Positions 45,740 through 54,763 of a stretch of 64,000 bases of DNA are shown in pieces. Source of the DNA: Clostridium rhizosphaerae (GTDB taxonomy: Bacteria > Bacillota > Clostridia > Clostridiales > Clostridiaceae); contig NZ_JAESWC010000007.1 in assembly GCF_016765585.1 (NCBI RefSeq), positions 1-64,000 on the forward strand, read 5' to 3'. The translations under genes were made by a program, and so were the position numbers. The number at the start of each line of letters is the position of its first letter. Positions within the stretch are counted from its first letter, which is position 1. The notes below the pieces were generated by a model. That model ran no database searches, had not been told where the DNA came from, and saw only the letters and a program-made list of their open reading frames with translations.

Positions 45740-45768
45740 TTGACAAAAACATAAAAAACAGTTATCAT
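45740..45768 (+). promoter_or_regulatory. Promoter of the YabE-like gene
   Basis: -35 TTGACA (45740-45745), 17-bp spacer, -10 TATCAT (45763-45768). It lies about 55 bp before the ATT start. Confidence 0.75.
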
Positions 45769-45824
45769 ATCTTACATACCTTTTACATATTTTTTCCATA
45801 TTAAATAAAAGGAGGGGGATTAAT

Positions 45825-46844
45825 ATTAGTAAGGTTCAAAACTTTTTACAAAAGCTAAGAACGCAGAAGCTGTTTGCTTCGCTAATGTCAATCTTAATCG
45901 CATCAGGGTTAATAGCAGTAATATATTCAAATATAAAAACCATTACCGTAATAATTGACGGTAAACAAACAAAGCTTACAACTTTTAAAGGTACTCTTGA
46001 AAAGGCTTTAGCTGAGGATGGCATTACAATAGGCCCAAAGGACAAAATAGAGCCTGCCTTAAATTCAAAGGTTGTGAAGAATGAAACAGTTAATATTAAG
46101 CGAGCGGTTAATATTAAAGTAGCTGTGGATAAAGAAGAGCGTATTATATTGTCCTCAGAGGATAATGTAGAATCTATGCTTAAAGCTGAAAATATATCAT
46201 TAGGCCAGCAGGATAAGTTAAGCCTATCAAAGGATACTAAACTTTCAGAAGGCATGAATCTTGAGGTTATAAAAGTAGAAACAAAGGAGCTTTCTGAAAC
46301 TGAAGCTGTAGCTTTTAGTACAGTTGTTAAAAATAGCAATGATCTGCCAAACACATATAAAAAAGTTGTACAAGATGGCTCTGAAGGTGAGAAAAAAACA
46401 ACCTTTAGCGTTACATATGAAAATGGAAAAGAAGTACTAAGAAAAGTAGTAAATGAGATAATTTCTAAAAAGCCAACTGACAAGATAATAGTTTTAGGTA
46501 CCTTGCCTGTTCTCCCTGTTTCAAGAGGCGGAGATTCAGTGCCTTATACCAAGGTAGTAAAAATGAGAGCAACTGCCTATTCTCCAACAGGAGGAGCTAC
46601 CTCAGCCTATACAGCTTCCGGAAGAAAAGCTGTAAGAGGTTCAGGAGAGGCCTACAGTACTATAGCTGTAGATCCAGGTGTTATACCTTATGGTACTAAA
46701 GTCTTTGTACAGGGCTATGGCTTTGCAGTAGCTGCTGATACTGGCTCTGCAATAATTGGAAACACAATAGATGTTTTCTTTAACACAAAACAAGAGGCTC
46801 TAAATTGGGCTGTAAAATATGTAAATGTATATATTCTAAAATAA
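45825..46844 (+). CDS. yabE: YabE-like cell-wall protein with DUF348, G5 and 3D domains; ATT start
   Basis: Secreted or membrane-anchored, 339 residues. A basic N-terminus and TM/signal segment (about 16-38) are followed by ubiquitin-like DUF348 repeats (about 38-140), a G5 domain (about 150-228) and a C-terminal 3D domain (about 245-335) with RATAYSPTGG, IAVDPGVIPYGT and VAADTGSAIIGNTIDVFF, the three aspartates of the lytic active site. It probably acts as a muralytic enzyme like resuscitation factors. The first in-frame ATG (45885) has no ribosome site and would cut off the basic N-terminus; ATT at 45825 has GGAGG 9 nt upstream and gives a normal signal segment. Confidence 0.87.
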   Translation: MSKVQNFLQKLRTQKLFASLMSILIASGLIAVIYSNIKTITVIIDGKQTKLTTFKGTLEKALAEDGITIGPKDKIEPALNSKVVKNETVNIKRAVNIKVAVDKEERIILSSEDNVESMLKAENISLGQQDKLSLSKDTKLSEGMNLEVIKVETKELSETEAVAFSTVVKNSNDLPNTYKKVVQDGSEGEKKTTFSVTYENGKEVLRKVVNEIISKKPTDKIIVLGTLPVLPVSRGGDSVPYTKVVKMRATAYSPTGGATSAYTASGRKAVRGSGEAYSTIAVDPGVIPYGTKVFVQGYGFAVAADTGSAIIGNTIDVFFNTKQEALNWAVKYVNVYILK

Positions 46845-46848
46845 ACTG

Positions 46849-46880
46849 AAAGACCGGATTTCTCCGGTCTTTATTCTTTT
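46849..46880. terminator. Bidirectional terminator after yabE
   Basis: A 10-bp stem (46849-46858 with 46863-46872) with a TTTC loop, followed by ATTCTTTT. It separates the convergent ABC operon. Confidence 0.85.
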
Positions 46881-47971
46881 ACTAATTTGTTAAGCCTTAT
46901 AGAACCTGCTGTAAACAGCACTACCCCAAACAATAAAATCAAGATTGAGCTTACTATTACATTTCCTCCGCCCATAATCTCAGAAAACCAGTATTGAGGA
47001 GTGAACTTTGCTATACTTTGAATTGCTGATGGAAGACTGGCACTTGGTGTAAAGGAGCCGCTGACAAACCCTGTAGCAGTTCCAATTACACAAACTATTA
47101 TGGATAAAAGCCCCTCATTTGTTGTTATTCTAACAGCAAATAGACCTAAGCTTACCGAAACTACAATCATGCATGCCATTCCTATAAAAATACTTATTAA
47201 AGACACATCAAACTGAAGGCCAAAAGTCATTTTTAAAATAACAATAATAAAACTATAGATAACTATCTGTATAAGCCCAAAACCTAATATAAGTCCTCCG
47301 CTCACTTCCCAAGGCTTATGCGGGGTTGTAAGCTGCCTTGATAGTGTTTTCTCCTTACGCTGTGCAAAAATTTCTCCTGCTACATAGTTTGCTGAGAAAA
47401 TTATAAAATTTACTATAAGAACCATAACCAGTTTAGCAAAATTAAAGCTGCTTCCCTTTGTCTTAACTTCCGTAGTAATATTATTTTTTGTAATAAGGCT
47501 CTCATCAACACTCCCTACAGAAGCTTTTAGATCTGAAATTAAAATCTTGCTGTTTATATATTGGTCAATATACTGTCCTAATTTAAAAGCTACATTTTGA
47601 TTTCCAGTCTTTAAAAGACTTATAACTGGTTTCTCTCCTTTTTGTATTTTGTCTGAAAAGTCTTCACCTATAATATAAGCCGCCAAAAGTTTTCCACCTT
47701 TGATTTTAGCTCTTGCTTCCTCTTCGCTAAGGTTTGTGATATTGTAATAATCTTTCTCCTCTTTTATCATTTCATCAACTAGTATTTTCCCTTGATTTCC
47801 TTTATCTTTTAATACAACAGCCACTGGAAAACTGCTCGTACTGCTATCACCTTTTGCCATATAGCATATAAAACCAGTAACCAGAAGTGGCATTAAAAGC
47901 ATTAATGTTATTACTTTTTTATCTTTAATCATGTATTTAAAATTTATCAGTGCAAGTTTTATCATGCCCAT
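46871..47971 (-). CDS. ABC-2 type permease, third gene of exporter operon
   Basis: A 366-residue permease with one N-terminal helix (about 20-40), an extracytoplasmic domain (about 45-170) and five C-terminal helices, the YhgE/LmrC/ABC2_membrane_3 layout. It pairs with the homologous permease upstream (13-bp gap) and the ATPase before it, forming a heterodimeric exporter likely for drugs or peptides. GGGGG lies before the ATG. Confidence 0.88.
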   Translation of the reverse strand: MGMIKLALINFKYMIKDKKVITLMLLMPLLVTGFICYMAKGDSSTSSFPVAVVLKDKGNQGKILVDEMIKEEKDYYNITNLSEEEARAKIKGGKLLAAYIIGEDFSDKIQKGEKPVISLLKTGNQNVAFKLGQYIDQYINSKILISDLKASVGSVDESLITKNNITTEVKTKGSSFNFAKLVMVLIVNFIIFSANYVAGEIFAQRKEKTLSRQLTTPHKPWEVSGGLILGFGLIQIVIYSFIIVILKMTFGLQFDVSLISIFIGMACMIVVSVSLGLFAVRITTNEGLLSIIVCVIGTATGFVSGSFTPSASLPSAIQSIAKFTPQYWFSEIMGGGNVIVSSILILLFGVVLFTAGSIRLNKLVKE

Positions 47972-47984
47972 AATACTTCCCCCT

Positions 47985-49148
47985 TTAAGCTTCCCAAGAT
48001 CTGCTCATTCTAACGCTTCCGATAATAAAGGATAGTAAAACTACTGCAGCTACTACACCTAAACTTGGAATCATAGAGCTTAAATCATTATATAATCCTA
48101 TTTTCTTATACATTTCTGCTATCCATATATTTGGCGTAAATTTTGAAGCTATATTAAGAAACTTATTATCAATAATATCTATTGGCCAGAATACTCCGCC
48201 AATCATTGTCCCTGCCATCATTACAGTAGTCAGAATAATTCTTGCAGTTTTTTCATCCTTAAAAATTGATATTGCAAGACCGGTAAGAGAGGCTATTAAA
48301 AGACTATTCATTATTACTGCCAAAATTATAAGAGCAAAATTTCCGTGAAAGGCTTTCCCCGTAAATCTATAAAATAAAACATAACTTAATATTGATAATG
48401 TTGATATTATAAACAAAGCTCCTATTTTTCCCAAATACAAACTCTTTCCGTCTATGGATATGGAAAAGACTCTTCTTAAAGTTCCTTCTTTTTTCTCTTT
48501 CATAAATTCTAATGAATAGGACATTATGATTAATACAGAAGTAAAGGTAAGCATTTCAATCCCATAATATTCAATAGAACTTAATCTATTATTTAAGGCT
48601 AGAGTATCTTCTTTTATGGCTGAAGTACTAAATGCACTATTTAATTTAACAGCATAGCTTTGCATTAAATCCTTCTTTTGTGCTTCAGAGAGAGTAGAAT
48701 TATAAATATTTTTATTTACTCCATTAGCTATAGAAATATTTTTTGCAAAGCTTTCTAAAACTCCTTGAACTACATGAGTTTGAACTCCCATATCCTTTTT
48801 AATCTGGTTTATCAGAAGCTGTGAAGCTTTATTGTTTTGTATGCTGCTTTGAAAATCTTTTGGTATTATAACCTCTATATCTCCATCGGCATCTCTCAAT
48901 TCAATAATATCTTTTAAAGCTTGATTACTAAAAATATCTTTTATTAACCTGCTGCTTTCGCTGTTATCGCTATCTTTGATACTAACCGTAAATTTTTCCA
49001 CCTTTGCAGTTTCCTGAAACATTTTATCTTGAAAAAATCCGTAGAAAAAGCTAAGCATTACCGGAAATATAAAAAGCATAAGAAAACTGCTTACAAAGTC
49101 TTTTTTAATTATCCTTAAATCTTTCAATATATATGCCCATATTTTCAT
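47985..49148 (-). CDS. ABC-2 type permease, second gene of exporter operon
   Basis: A 387-residue permease with the same layout: one N-terminal helix, an external loop of about 150 residues, and five to six C-terminal helices including GTMIGGVFWPIDII. It starts 11 bp after the ATPase gene with AGGAG in front. The two permeases together likely form the channel; substrate unknown. Confidence 0.9.
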   Translation of the reverse strand: MKIWAYILKDLRIIKKDFVSSFLMLFIFPVMLSFFYGFFQDKMFQETAKVEKFTVSIKDSDNSESSRLIKDIFSNQALKDIIELRDADGDIEVIIPKDFQSSIQNNKASQLLINQIKKDMGVQTHVVQGVLESFAKNISIANGVNKNIYNSTLSEAQKKDLMQSYAVKLNSAFSTSAIKEDTLALNNRLSSIEYYGIEMLTFTSVLIIMSYSLEFMKEKKEGTLRRVFSISIDGKSLYLGKIGALFIISTLSILSYVLFYRFTGKAFHGNFALIILAVIMNSLLIASLTGLAISIFKDEKTARIILTTVMMAGTMIGGVFWPIDIIDNKFLNIASKFTPNIWIAEMYKKIGLYNDLSSMIPSLGVVAAVVLLSFIIGSVRMSRSWEA

Positions 49149-49159
49149 AACTTTTCTCC

Positions 49160-50098
49160 TTAATCTCTAAGCTTTTTGCCAGTAAGCGTTAAAAAAACTT
49201 CCTCGAGAGTGGGTTCATTAATATGAATGCTGTTAAACTTAACTTCTTCTGAAATCAGTACTCTTACTGCATCTTCCAAACTAAAGCTTTCATTTTTCGT
49301 AACTAAAGTAAGCTTTCCTTCTTCTTTTACAACTTCACTTATTCCTTTAAGCTTTTTAAGCTTAAGTACAATCTCTTCGCTATATTTTGGTATTTGTATA
49401 TCAACTTTTGTTAAATCAGTAACCATCCTTTTTACTTCTGCCTTGTTTCCCTTTGCTATTTCCTTTCCTAAGTCTAATATGAAAAGGCTATTGCAAAGAG
49501 ACTCTATTTCCTCCATATAATGAGAGGTATATATTACTGTAGTTCCATTTTCTTTGTTAATATTTTTTGTGAATTCAAATATATGATTTCTGGATTGAGG
49601 ATCAATTCCAACCGTAGGCTCATCCATTATAAGCACCTTTGGATGATGAAGCACAGCACAGGCTATATTAAGTCTTCTTTTCATTCCTCCTGAATATTTC
49701 TTTACCGACATCTTAATGCTGTCTTCAAGTCCTGCAAGTTCTATAGCTTCATCAATTCTCTGTTTTAAGAGCTTTCCTTTTAGCCCATACATTGCTCCCC
49801 AAAACTCCAAATTCTGCTTGCCTGAAAGTTTTTCGTATAAGGCAATTTCTTGAGGGACTAAGCCTATTTGTTCCTTAACCTTTAAAGGTTCCTTATTTAT
49901 TGAATATCCCCCTACAACTACATCCCCATTTTCTGCTTTAATAAGCCCTACCATAGTTGATATCAAAGTAGACTTCCCTGCACCATTTGGCCCTAAAAGC
50001 CCAAATATATCCCCTTCTTCAACTTCCATTGAAACATTATCTACTGCTAATTTATCATTAAATCTTTTTGTTACATTACTAATTTCTATAAATGCCAT
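49160..50098 (-). CDS. ABC transporter ATP-binding protein, first gene of exporter operon
   Basis: A 312-residue NatA/DrrA-like ATPase: Walker A GPNGAGKSTLIS (about 35-46), LVPQEIALYEKLSG, signature KYSGGMKRRLNIA (about 134-146), Walker B VLIMDEPTVGIDPQ and H-loop YTSHYMEE. The C-terminal extension (about 220-312) is the extra domain common in drug-exporting ATPases. First gene of the ATPase-permease-permease operon. Confidence 0.95.
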   Translation of the reverse strand: MAFIEISNVTKRFNDKLAVDNVSMEVEEGDIFGLLGPNGAGKSTLISTMVGLIKAENGDVVVGGYSINKEPLKVKEQIGLVPQEIALYEKLSGKQNLEFWGAMYGLKGKLLKQRIDEAIELAGLEDSIKMSVKKYSGGMKRRLNIACAVLHHPKVLIMDEPTVGIDPQSRNHIFEFTKNINKENGTTVIYTSHYMEEIESLCNSLFILDLGKEIAKGNKAEVKRMVTDLTKVDIQIPKYSEEIVLKLKKLKGISEVVKEEGKLTLVTKNESFSLEDAVRVLISEEVKFNSIHINEPTLEEVFLTLTGKKLRD

Positions 50099-50222
50099 AC
50101 TCCCATCTCCTTGTATCTCTTATCATGATTTAATTATATATTCTTTAACATATTTATCCTATTGTCTTAGGTAATATATTGAAATGACTTAAGTCATTTC
50201 ATAAATTACTTATATAAAAATA

Positions 50223-50521
50223 GGCTGCTCCTAAAGCACTAAAGCTTAGGTCTGTCTCAAAACAGCTAAACTTAGCGTGTTATTTGAATTCGTAGAAACA
50301 TTTGAGCGAGCAGCAATAAGACTTTAATTTAAAAATATATAAAGCCGTTAAAAATCCTATATTGCCTGAGCAAAGCGAGTTTATAGGATTTAGGCTTTAT
50401 ATATTTTCAAATTATTAGTCTTATCTGCACAGTGAAAGTTTCCCAGAATTCAAATAACACGCGGTAGTTTTATGCTGTTTTAAGACAACCCCTATAGGTT
50501 TATTGTGCTTTAAGATCAGCC
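50223..50521. repeat. Long nested palindrome (second repeat family), copy 2
   Basis: About 300 bp filling most of the gap between the exporter operon and the NarL-type regulator. It is homologous to 20851-21090. Outer arms GGCTG.../...CAGCC at the ends, 17-bp perfect arms 50275-50291/50446-50462, AATAAGACT/AGTCTTAT arms, and an inner stem 50352-50361/50382-50391 whose loop has GAGCAAAGCGAG. Arm sequences differ from copy 1 but remain complementary. It may end the upstream two-component transcript. Confidence 0.85.
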
Positions 50522-50524
50522 CTT

Positions 50525-51178
50525 TTAATTAGCTATTCCATTTTTAAATGCAAATATAACAATTTGAGTTCTATCTCTTAATCCAAGCTTTGATAGAATA
50601 ACGGAAATATTATTTTTTATAGTGCCTTCCGTTAGATATAGTTTGTCTCCTATCTCCTTGTTAGTTAAGCCGTTTGCTATCTCTCTTATAATATTTATAT
50701 CTTTTTCACTTAATCCATGCTGTTTAATTATCTTGCTGTAGTCTTCTTTATCTTCTGCTTTATAATTGTGCATTATATTGGTAGCTATCTCAGGATGAAC
50801 TACAATGCTGCCCTTGCAGGCAGCTTTTATCCCCTCATATATAACATCATAATCACTGTCTTTTAAAAGATACCCTGAAGCTCCATAATTTAATGCATCA
50901 TGTATGTATTTATCATCTTTAAAAGTAGTTAAAATTAAAATTTTAATGTTATTAAAACTATCTTTTATAAGCTTTGTTCCAATAACTCCGTCGCATACAG
51001 GCATCCTTATATCCATTAATACCAAATCAACATCATTCTCTTTGCAAAGCTTTAAAGCCTCTTCTCCATTTTCACCTTCTCCAACGACCTCAATATCTGA
51101 ATATGTGTTTAATATTATTTTAAGGCCCTGTCGTATCAGCTTCTCATCATCTACTATAACAATTTTTATTTTCTCCAT
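50525..51178 (-). CDS. NarL/FixJ-family response regulator
   Basis: A 217-residue regulator: receiver with phospho-acceptor in VDLVLMDIRMPVCDG (Asp about 54), lysine in LLKD, and a C-terminal LuxR-type helix-turn-helix (LSEKDINIIREIANGLTNKEIG, EGTIKNNISVILSKLGL). It starts 2 bp after its kinase gene. Likely target: the ABC exporter genes on either side, which is inference by position. Confidence 0.95.
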   Translation of the reverse strand: MEKIKIVIVDDEKLIRQGLKIILNTYSDIEVVGEGENGEEALKLCKENDVDLVLMDIRMPVCDGVIGTKLIKDSFNNIKILILTTFKDDKYIHDALNYGASGYLLKDSDYDVIYEGIKAACKGSIVVHPEIATNIMHNYKAEDKEDYSKIIKQHGLSEKDINIIREIANGLTNKEIGDKLYLTEGTIKNNISVILSKLGLRDRTQIVIFAFKNGIAN

Positions 51179-51180
51179 AC

Positions 51181-52359
51181 TTATAAATTCCTCTCAGAAA
51201 TTAATGCTTCAACCTTAGGTAGATTTAAATTAAGCTCAAATCCTTTCTCTTTTGAAGATAAGTACTTAACAGCTCCTCCTATGCTTTCTGCTCTTTCTTT
51301 TATGCTTTTAAGCCCTACTCCCTCTACAATATCGTCACAGCCTGCCCCATTATCCTTTAGTCTCATGTATAACGAGTCCTTATAAAAATTCAAATTTATA
51401 TTAATCTTATCAGCTTTTCCATGTCTTACAGAATTAGTTAAAAACTCCTGAACTATTCTATAAAGTACAAAGCTTTGATCAGAATTTAGTTCCCATCTTT
51501 CTTTAGACAAAACAAATATAACTTCCACTTCTGTAAGCTTCTTAAAGTTCTTTATCATCTCTTCAATAGCTAATATACCCTGATACTTTTCAAATTCAGT
51601 TGGAACAAGAGCTCTAACTGCTGCCCTCACGCTTTTTAAAGCATCTTTTGCAAAAGCGCTTAAGTTTTTAGCCATTTCTGATGCTGACTTTCCATCACTA
51701 TCGGCTATCTTTTCAATTGCGGAAAGCTGAATTATCATAGTTGATAGACTATGACCAACTGAATCATGAATTTCTCTTGAAATTCTATTTCTTTCTCTAA
51801 GCAAGGTAAGCTCTTCTATCGTACTTGCATACCTTTCTAAGTTTTCTTTTGCCTTTTTTAGTTCTTCTTCAGAAATCCTAAGCTTATCATAAAGCTTTTG
51901 CGCTTCATGTTTTCTTTCTCTTTCTTCCTTAATATAAATTCCTAATGCACCAATTGCTGCTGAACTTAAAACACTAGATACTTGTAGCTTGAAATCAGTT
52001 TGTCCAGCAACTACTAAAATTATAATAATTAAGCTGACTAACCCTCCTGTTATATATTTATTATTTATGTATATCGTTGAGTCCAGCAATATGCTGAATA
52101 ATAACAAGAATATTATTCCTCCATAGTACTGAAAAATAATCAAAGCTAAAGCTGCTTCAGCTAGTATTGAAGCTGAAAAATAAATATTCCTCTTAGGTAT
52201 AGAGAAAAATCTTATTTGGTTATTTATTATAAATATTAAAGATAGTGCTATAAAACATATGTCTATACTCTTTCCTGATACCATTAAAAATACAGACGAC
52301 CATAGAGATAAAACTAAAGATATATATCTTAATATTGTAAACAAAACCTTCTTGTCCAA
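51181..52359 (-). CDS. NarL-type sensor histidine kinase (HisKA_3)
   Basis: A 392-residue kinase with about six N-terminal TM helices (about 8-150), a coiled-coil linker, the HisKA_3 box SREIHDSVGHSLST (His about 197) and an ATPase domain ending VEGVGLKSIKERAESIGG. The sensor is entirely in the membrane, as in LiaS/DesK-like kinases. The start is TTG at 52359 with AGGAGG upstream. It follows the ABC permease by 41 bp, probably in the same transcript. Confidence 0.93.
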   Translation of the reverse strand: MDKKVLFTILRYISLVLSLWSSVFLMVSGKSIDICFIALSLIFIINNQIRFFSIPKRNIYFSASILAEAALALIIFQYYGGIIFLLLFSILLDSTIYINNKYITGGLVSLIIIILVVAGQTDFKLQVSSVLSSAAIGALGIYIKEERERKHEAQKLYDKLRISEEELKKAKENLERYASTIEELTLLRERNRISREIHDSVGHSLSTMIIQLSAIEKIADSDGKSASEMAKNLSAFAKDALKSVRAAVRALVPTEFEKYQGILAIEEMIKNFKKLTEVEVIFVLSKERWELNSDQSFVLYRIVQEFLTNSVRHGKADKININLNFYKDSLYMRLKDNGAGCDDIVEGVGLKSIKERAESIGGAVKYLSSKEKGFELNLNLPKVEALISERNL

Positions 52360-52400
52360 AATGCATCCTCCTGCAATTCTTAATTATAACTTGAATAAGC

Positions 52401-54020
52401 CTACTTCAATCTAAAGGTCTTAGGAGCTGCCTTATAAGTTACAACTAGAGCCGCTGCCATATAAATAACAGTCACACCAAGTACTCCCAAAGTGAAATAG
52501 TAGGAGGATGTTTTAATTTGAAGACATCCATAGCATACAAAATACATAACCGCATTTATTATCTTAAATAATGGACTCTTAACAGTTAATTCAGCCGTAT
52601 AAGGCTGTATTACATAATACATAAATAAATGGTGTATCGAGAAAAAGCAGGCTAGACATAATATACATAAAAATACCGGTATCATTGCTATAAGATTCGA
52701 TGAATAACCGGCTGCTGCAATTATTATAATAAGTGCTAAACATAAGGCTGCAGCAGGTATAATATTTAGCATAACTACTCTCTTAAGTCTTGATGTAAAA
52801 TTACTAAGTATAACTTTACTCTCTCTATAGTAGGTATATCTCAGCAAACTCATATCACAGTTGTAGAACATTGCCTTACAAATTCTTTCTCCGGTAGACA
52901 TTAAATACATTAGGAAAACAAATAAAGCTGTGCTTTTCTGAATTTGACTAACTATATCTTCTCTATGCTGAGGCATAAAGATTACAAAATACATGCAGAT
53001 TAAAAATACTATACCTATAATTACTGACCTATTTCTTATAGGTGTCACCATAATTCTTCTATGCCTCTTAAAAAATAATGCATTCAAATATTCATAGCCT
53101 TCCTTTTTACTAAAGCTTTTGCTGTCTAAATCTTCCTTGCTCATTTTCTTTTCATCTATTTTAACATCGCCAAACTTCATATCTGTCTTTATAGATCCAA
53201 GCTTAAATAGATTATCTTTAGTAAGTAATTTTTTTGATATTACTGTATAGTTTTTATAGTTAAAAATATATATAAAAGCTGCTGCTCCAAGACAAATGAC
53301 AAAAATGGCTATATATGCATTAAATAATATCTTCTGAAAGTCAACAGTTAATTCTAATGCAGGCAGCAAATAAGCAAGAAGTATACTGCCAAGAATAACT
53401 ATAGTCATATATATATTTTTTTCTGTGAGTGCGCTTTTTGTTTTAAAATATACCTTGATATGCAGATACTCTCCTATAAATCTTAAAGCAATCAGTTCCA
53501 TTATAAAGATTAATGCTTTTAAAGGAGAGAACCCTATTATTGAGCCAATAATAAGCATAGGTATTACAAAGTGAACAAAGTCTTTTAAATTTATATATAT
53601 TATGCTGCTAATGTAATATTCTCTTGCATCAGCTCTCATCAAAATAATCATATTAAAGGCCTGCTTATCATATTTATTTATAATTGTGCTTTTAATAAGT
53701 GGGCCTAAAACAAGACTTAAAAACGCAAAAATATGAAAAAATATAGGCAAAAGCTTAGTTTTATCCTTAATAAGAGAATCAGATATTAAATAAGCCGGAA
53801 GTATAACCATTATTCCAATGTAAAATGCTTTTCTGAAGAAACCGCCAAATAGCCCTAGAACTTGGCTTATGATTCCTATAGTAAGTTTAGCATCAGTCTT
53901 CTTATAAAGTTTCTCAGGTATTTTCTTACCTATTAGTGGAATTCTTTTTAAAAAATAAATAAACTGATTAGCTCCTTCTGCAAAGGAAACCTTGAAACTA
54001 TTAATAAAAGTTCTATACAT
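52401..54020 (-). CDS. ABC transporter permease-like membrane protein
   Basis: A 539-residue protein with about twelve hydrophobic helices and a central soluble loop (about 245-330) rich in charged residues. It overlaps the ABC ATPase gene by 8 nt, so they are translationally coupled and form a transporter. No named family is recognised. AGGAGGG precedes the ATG. Substrate unknown. Confidence 0.75.
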   Translation of the reverse strand: MYRTFINSFKVSFAEGANQFIYFLKRIPLIGKKIPEKLYKKTDAKLTIGIISQVLGLFGGFFRKAFYIGIMVILPAYLISDSLIKDKTKLLPIFFHIFAFLSLVLGPLIKSTIINKYDKQAFNMIILMRADAREYYISSIIYINLKDFVHFVIPMLIIGSIIGFSPLKALIFIMELIALRFIGEYLHIKVYFKTKSALTEKNIYMTIVILGSILLAYLLPALELTVDFQKILFNAYIAIFVICLGAAAFIYIFNYKNYTVISKKLLTKDNLFKLGSIKTDMKFGDVKIDEKKMSKEDLDSKSFSKKEGYEYLNALFFKRHRRIMVTPIRNRSVIIGIVFLICMYFVIFMPQHREDIVSQIQKSTALFVFLMYLMSTGERICKAMFYNCDMSLLRYTYYRESKVILSNFTSRLKRVVMLNIIPAAALCLALIIIIAAAGYSSNLIAMIPVFLCILCLACFFSIHHLFMYYVIQPYTAELTVKSPLFKIINAVMYFVCYGCLQIKTSSYYFTLGVLGVTVIYMAAALVVTYKAAPKTFRLK

Positions 54021-54720
54021 CGCCGCCCTCCTTTAAGATTTCCATAACTTTTTCCTCAAAGCCAGGACTCTTTAGTATTTCACTATTAAGTTCTTCTAAA
54101 GTTCCACTATTTAAAACTACTATTTCATCACACAGGTCAGTTGCAAGCTGCAAGATGTGGGTGGAAAAAATGATAATATGCTCGCTTTTTATTTTCTTAA
54201 GCAAATTTTTAATTTCAAGTGCTACAACTACATCAAAAGAAGTCAAAGGCTCGTCTAATAATATTACAGAAGGTCTTGTTATTAAAAAGCAAACCATCTG
54301 TATTTTATTTTTCATTCCGTGTGAATAACCCTTTATTAGCCTGTATCTATCCTGTTCATCAATTTTTATCAAATCAAAGTATTCTTCTATTTTAAGAGGA
54401 TTTTTAATTTTATCCTTATTTATATCAATATAGAACTTTAAGAATTCATAACCTGTCAAAAATTCAGGCAGTACAGGCTCTGAAAAAACATAACCTACCT
54501 TTGAGTAATCTATAACCTGTTCCTGGCCATCTTCTACAAGCTTTATATTTCCGCTTTCATACTGCGCATCTCCGCTTATACAATTAAACAGAGTTGTTTT
54601 CCCTGCTCCATTTCGTCCCAAAAGTCCATATATCTTACCTTTTTCAAAGCTGCAGGATGCTTTTTTAAGCACTTGCTTTTCCCCATAGTTCTTTTCGATA
54701 TTTTCCAATATAAGTTTCAA
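54013..54720 (-). CDS. ABC transporter ATP-binding protein
   Basis: A 235-residue ATPase: Walker A GRNGAGKTTLFN (about 35-46), Q-loop VFSEPVLPEFL, a degenerate signature GYSHGMKNKIQM (about 127-138), Walker B VILLDEPLTSFD and H-loop STHILQ. The signature SHGMKNK departs from SGGQ but keeps the serine-glycine core, as in NatA-like proteins. It lies between two two-component systems on the same strand. Confidence 0.92.
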   Translation of the reverse strand: MKLILENIEKNYGEKQVLKKASCSFEKGKIYGLLGRNGAGKTTLFNCISGDAQYESGNIKLVEDGQEQVIDYSKVGYVFSEPVLPEFLTGYEFLKFYIDINKDKIKNPLKIEEYFDLIKIDEQDRYRLIKGYSHGMKNKIQMVCFLITRPSVILLDEPLTSFDVVVALEIKNLLKKIKSEHIIIFSTHILQLATDLCDEIVVLNSGTLEELNSEILKSPGFEEKVMEILKEGGDV

Positions 54721-54763
54721 TTTTATGCCCCCTCTTTAATATTATTTCATTATAAAAAAGTAT

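Noticed and set aside
45836-46483. A 215-residue open frame on the minus strand opposite yabE
   Set aside because: The plus strand encodes recognisable G5 and 3D domains with promoter and ribosome site. The opposite frame has Ser/Phe/Leu-rich shadow composition and no start signals.
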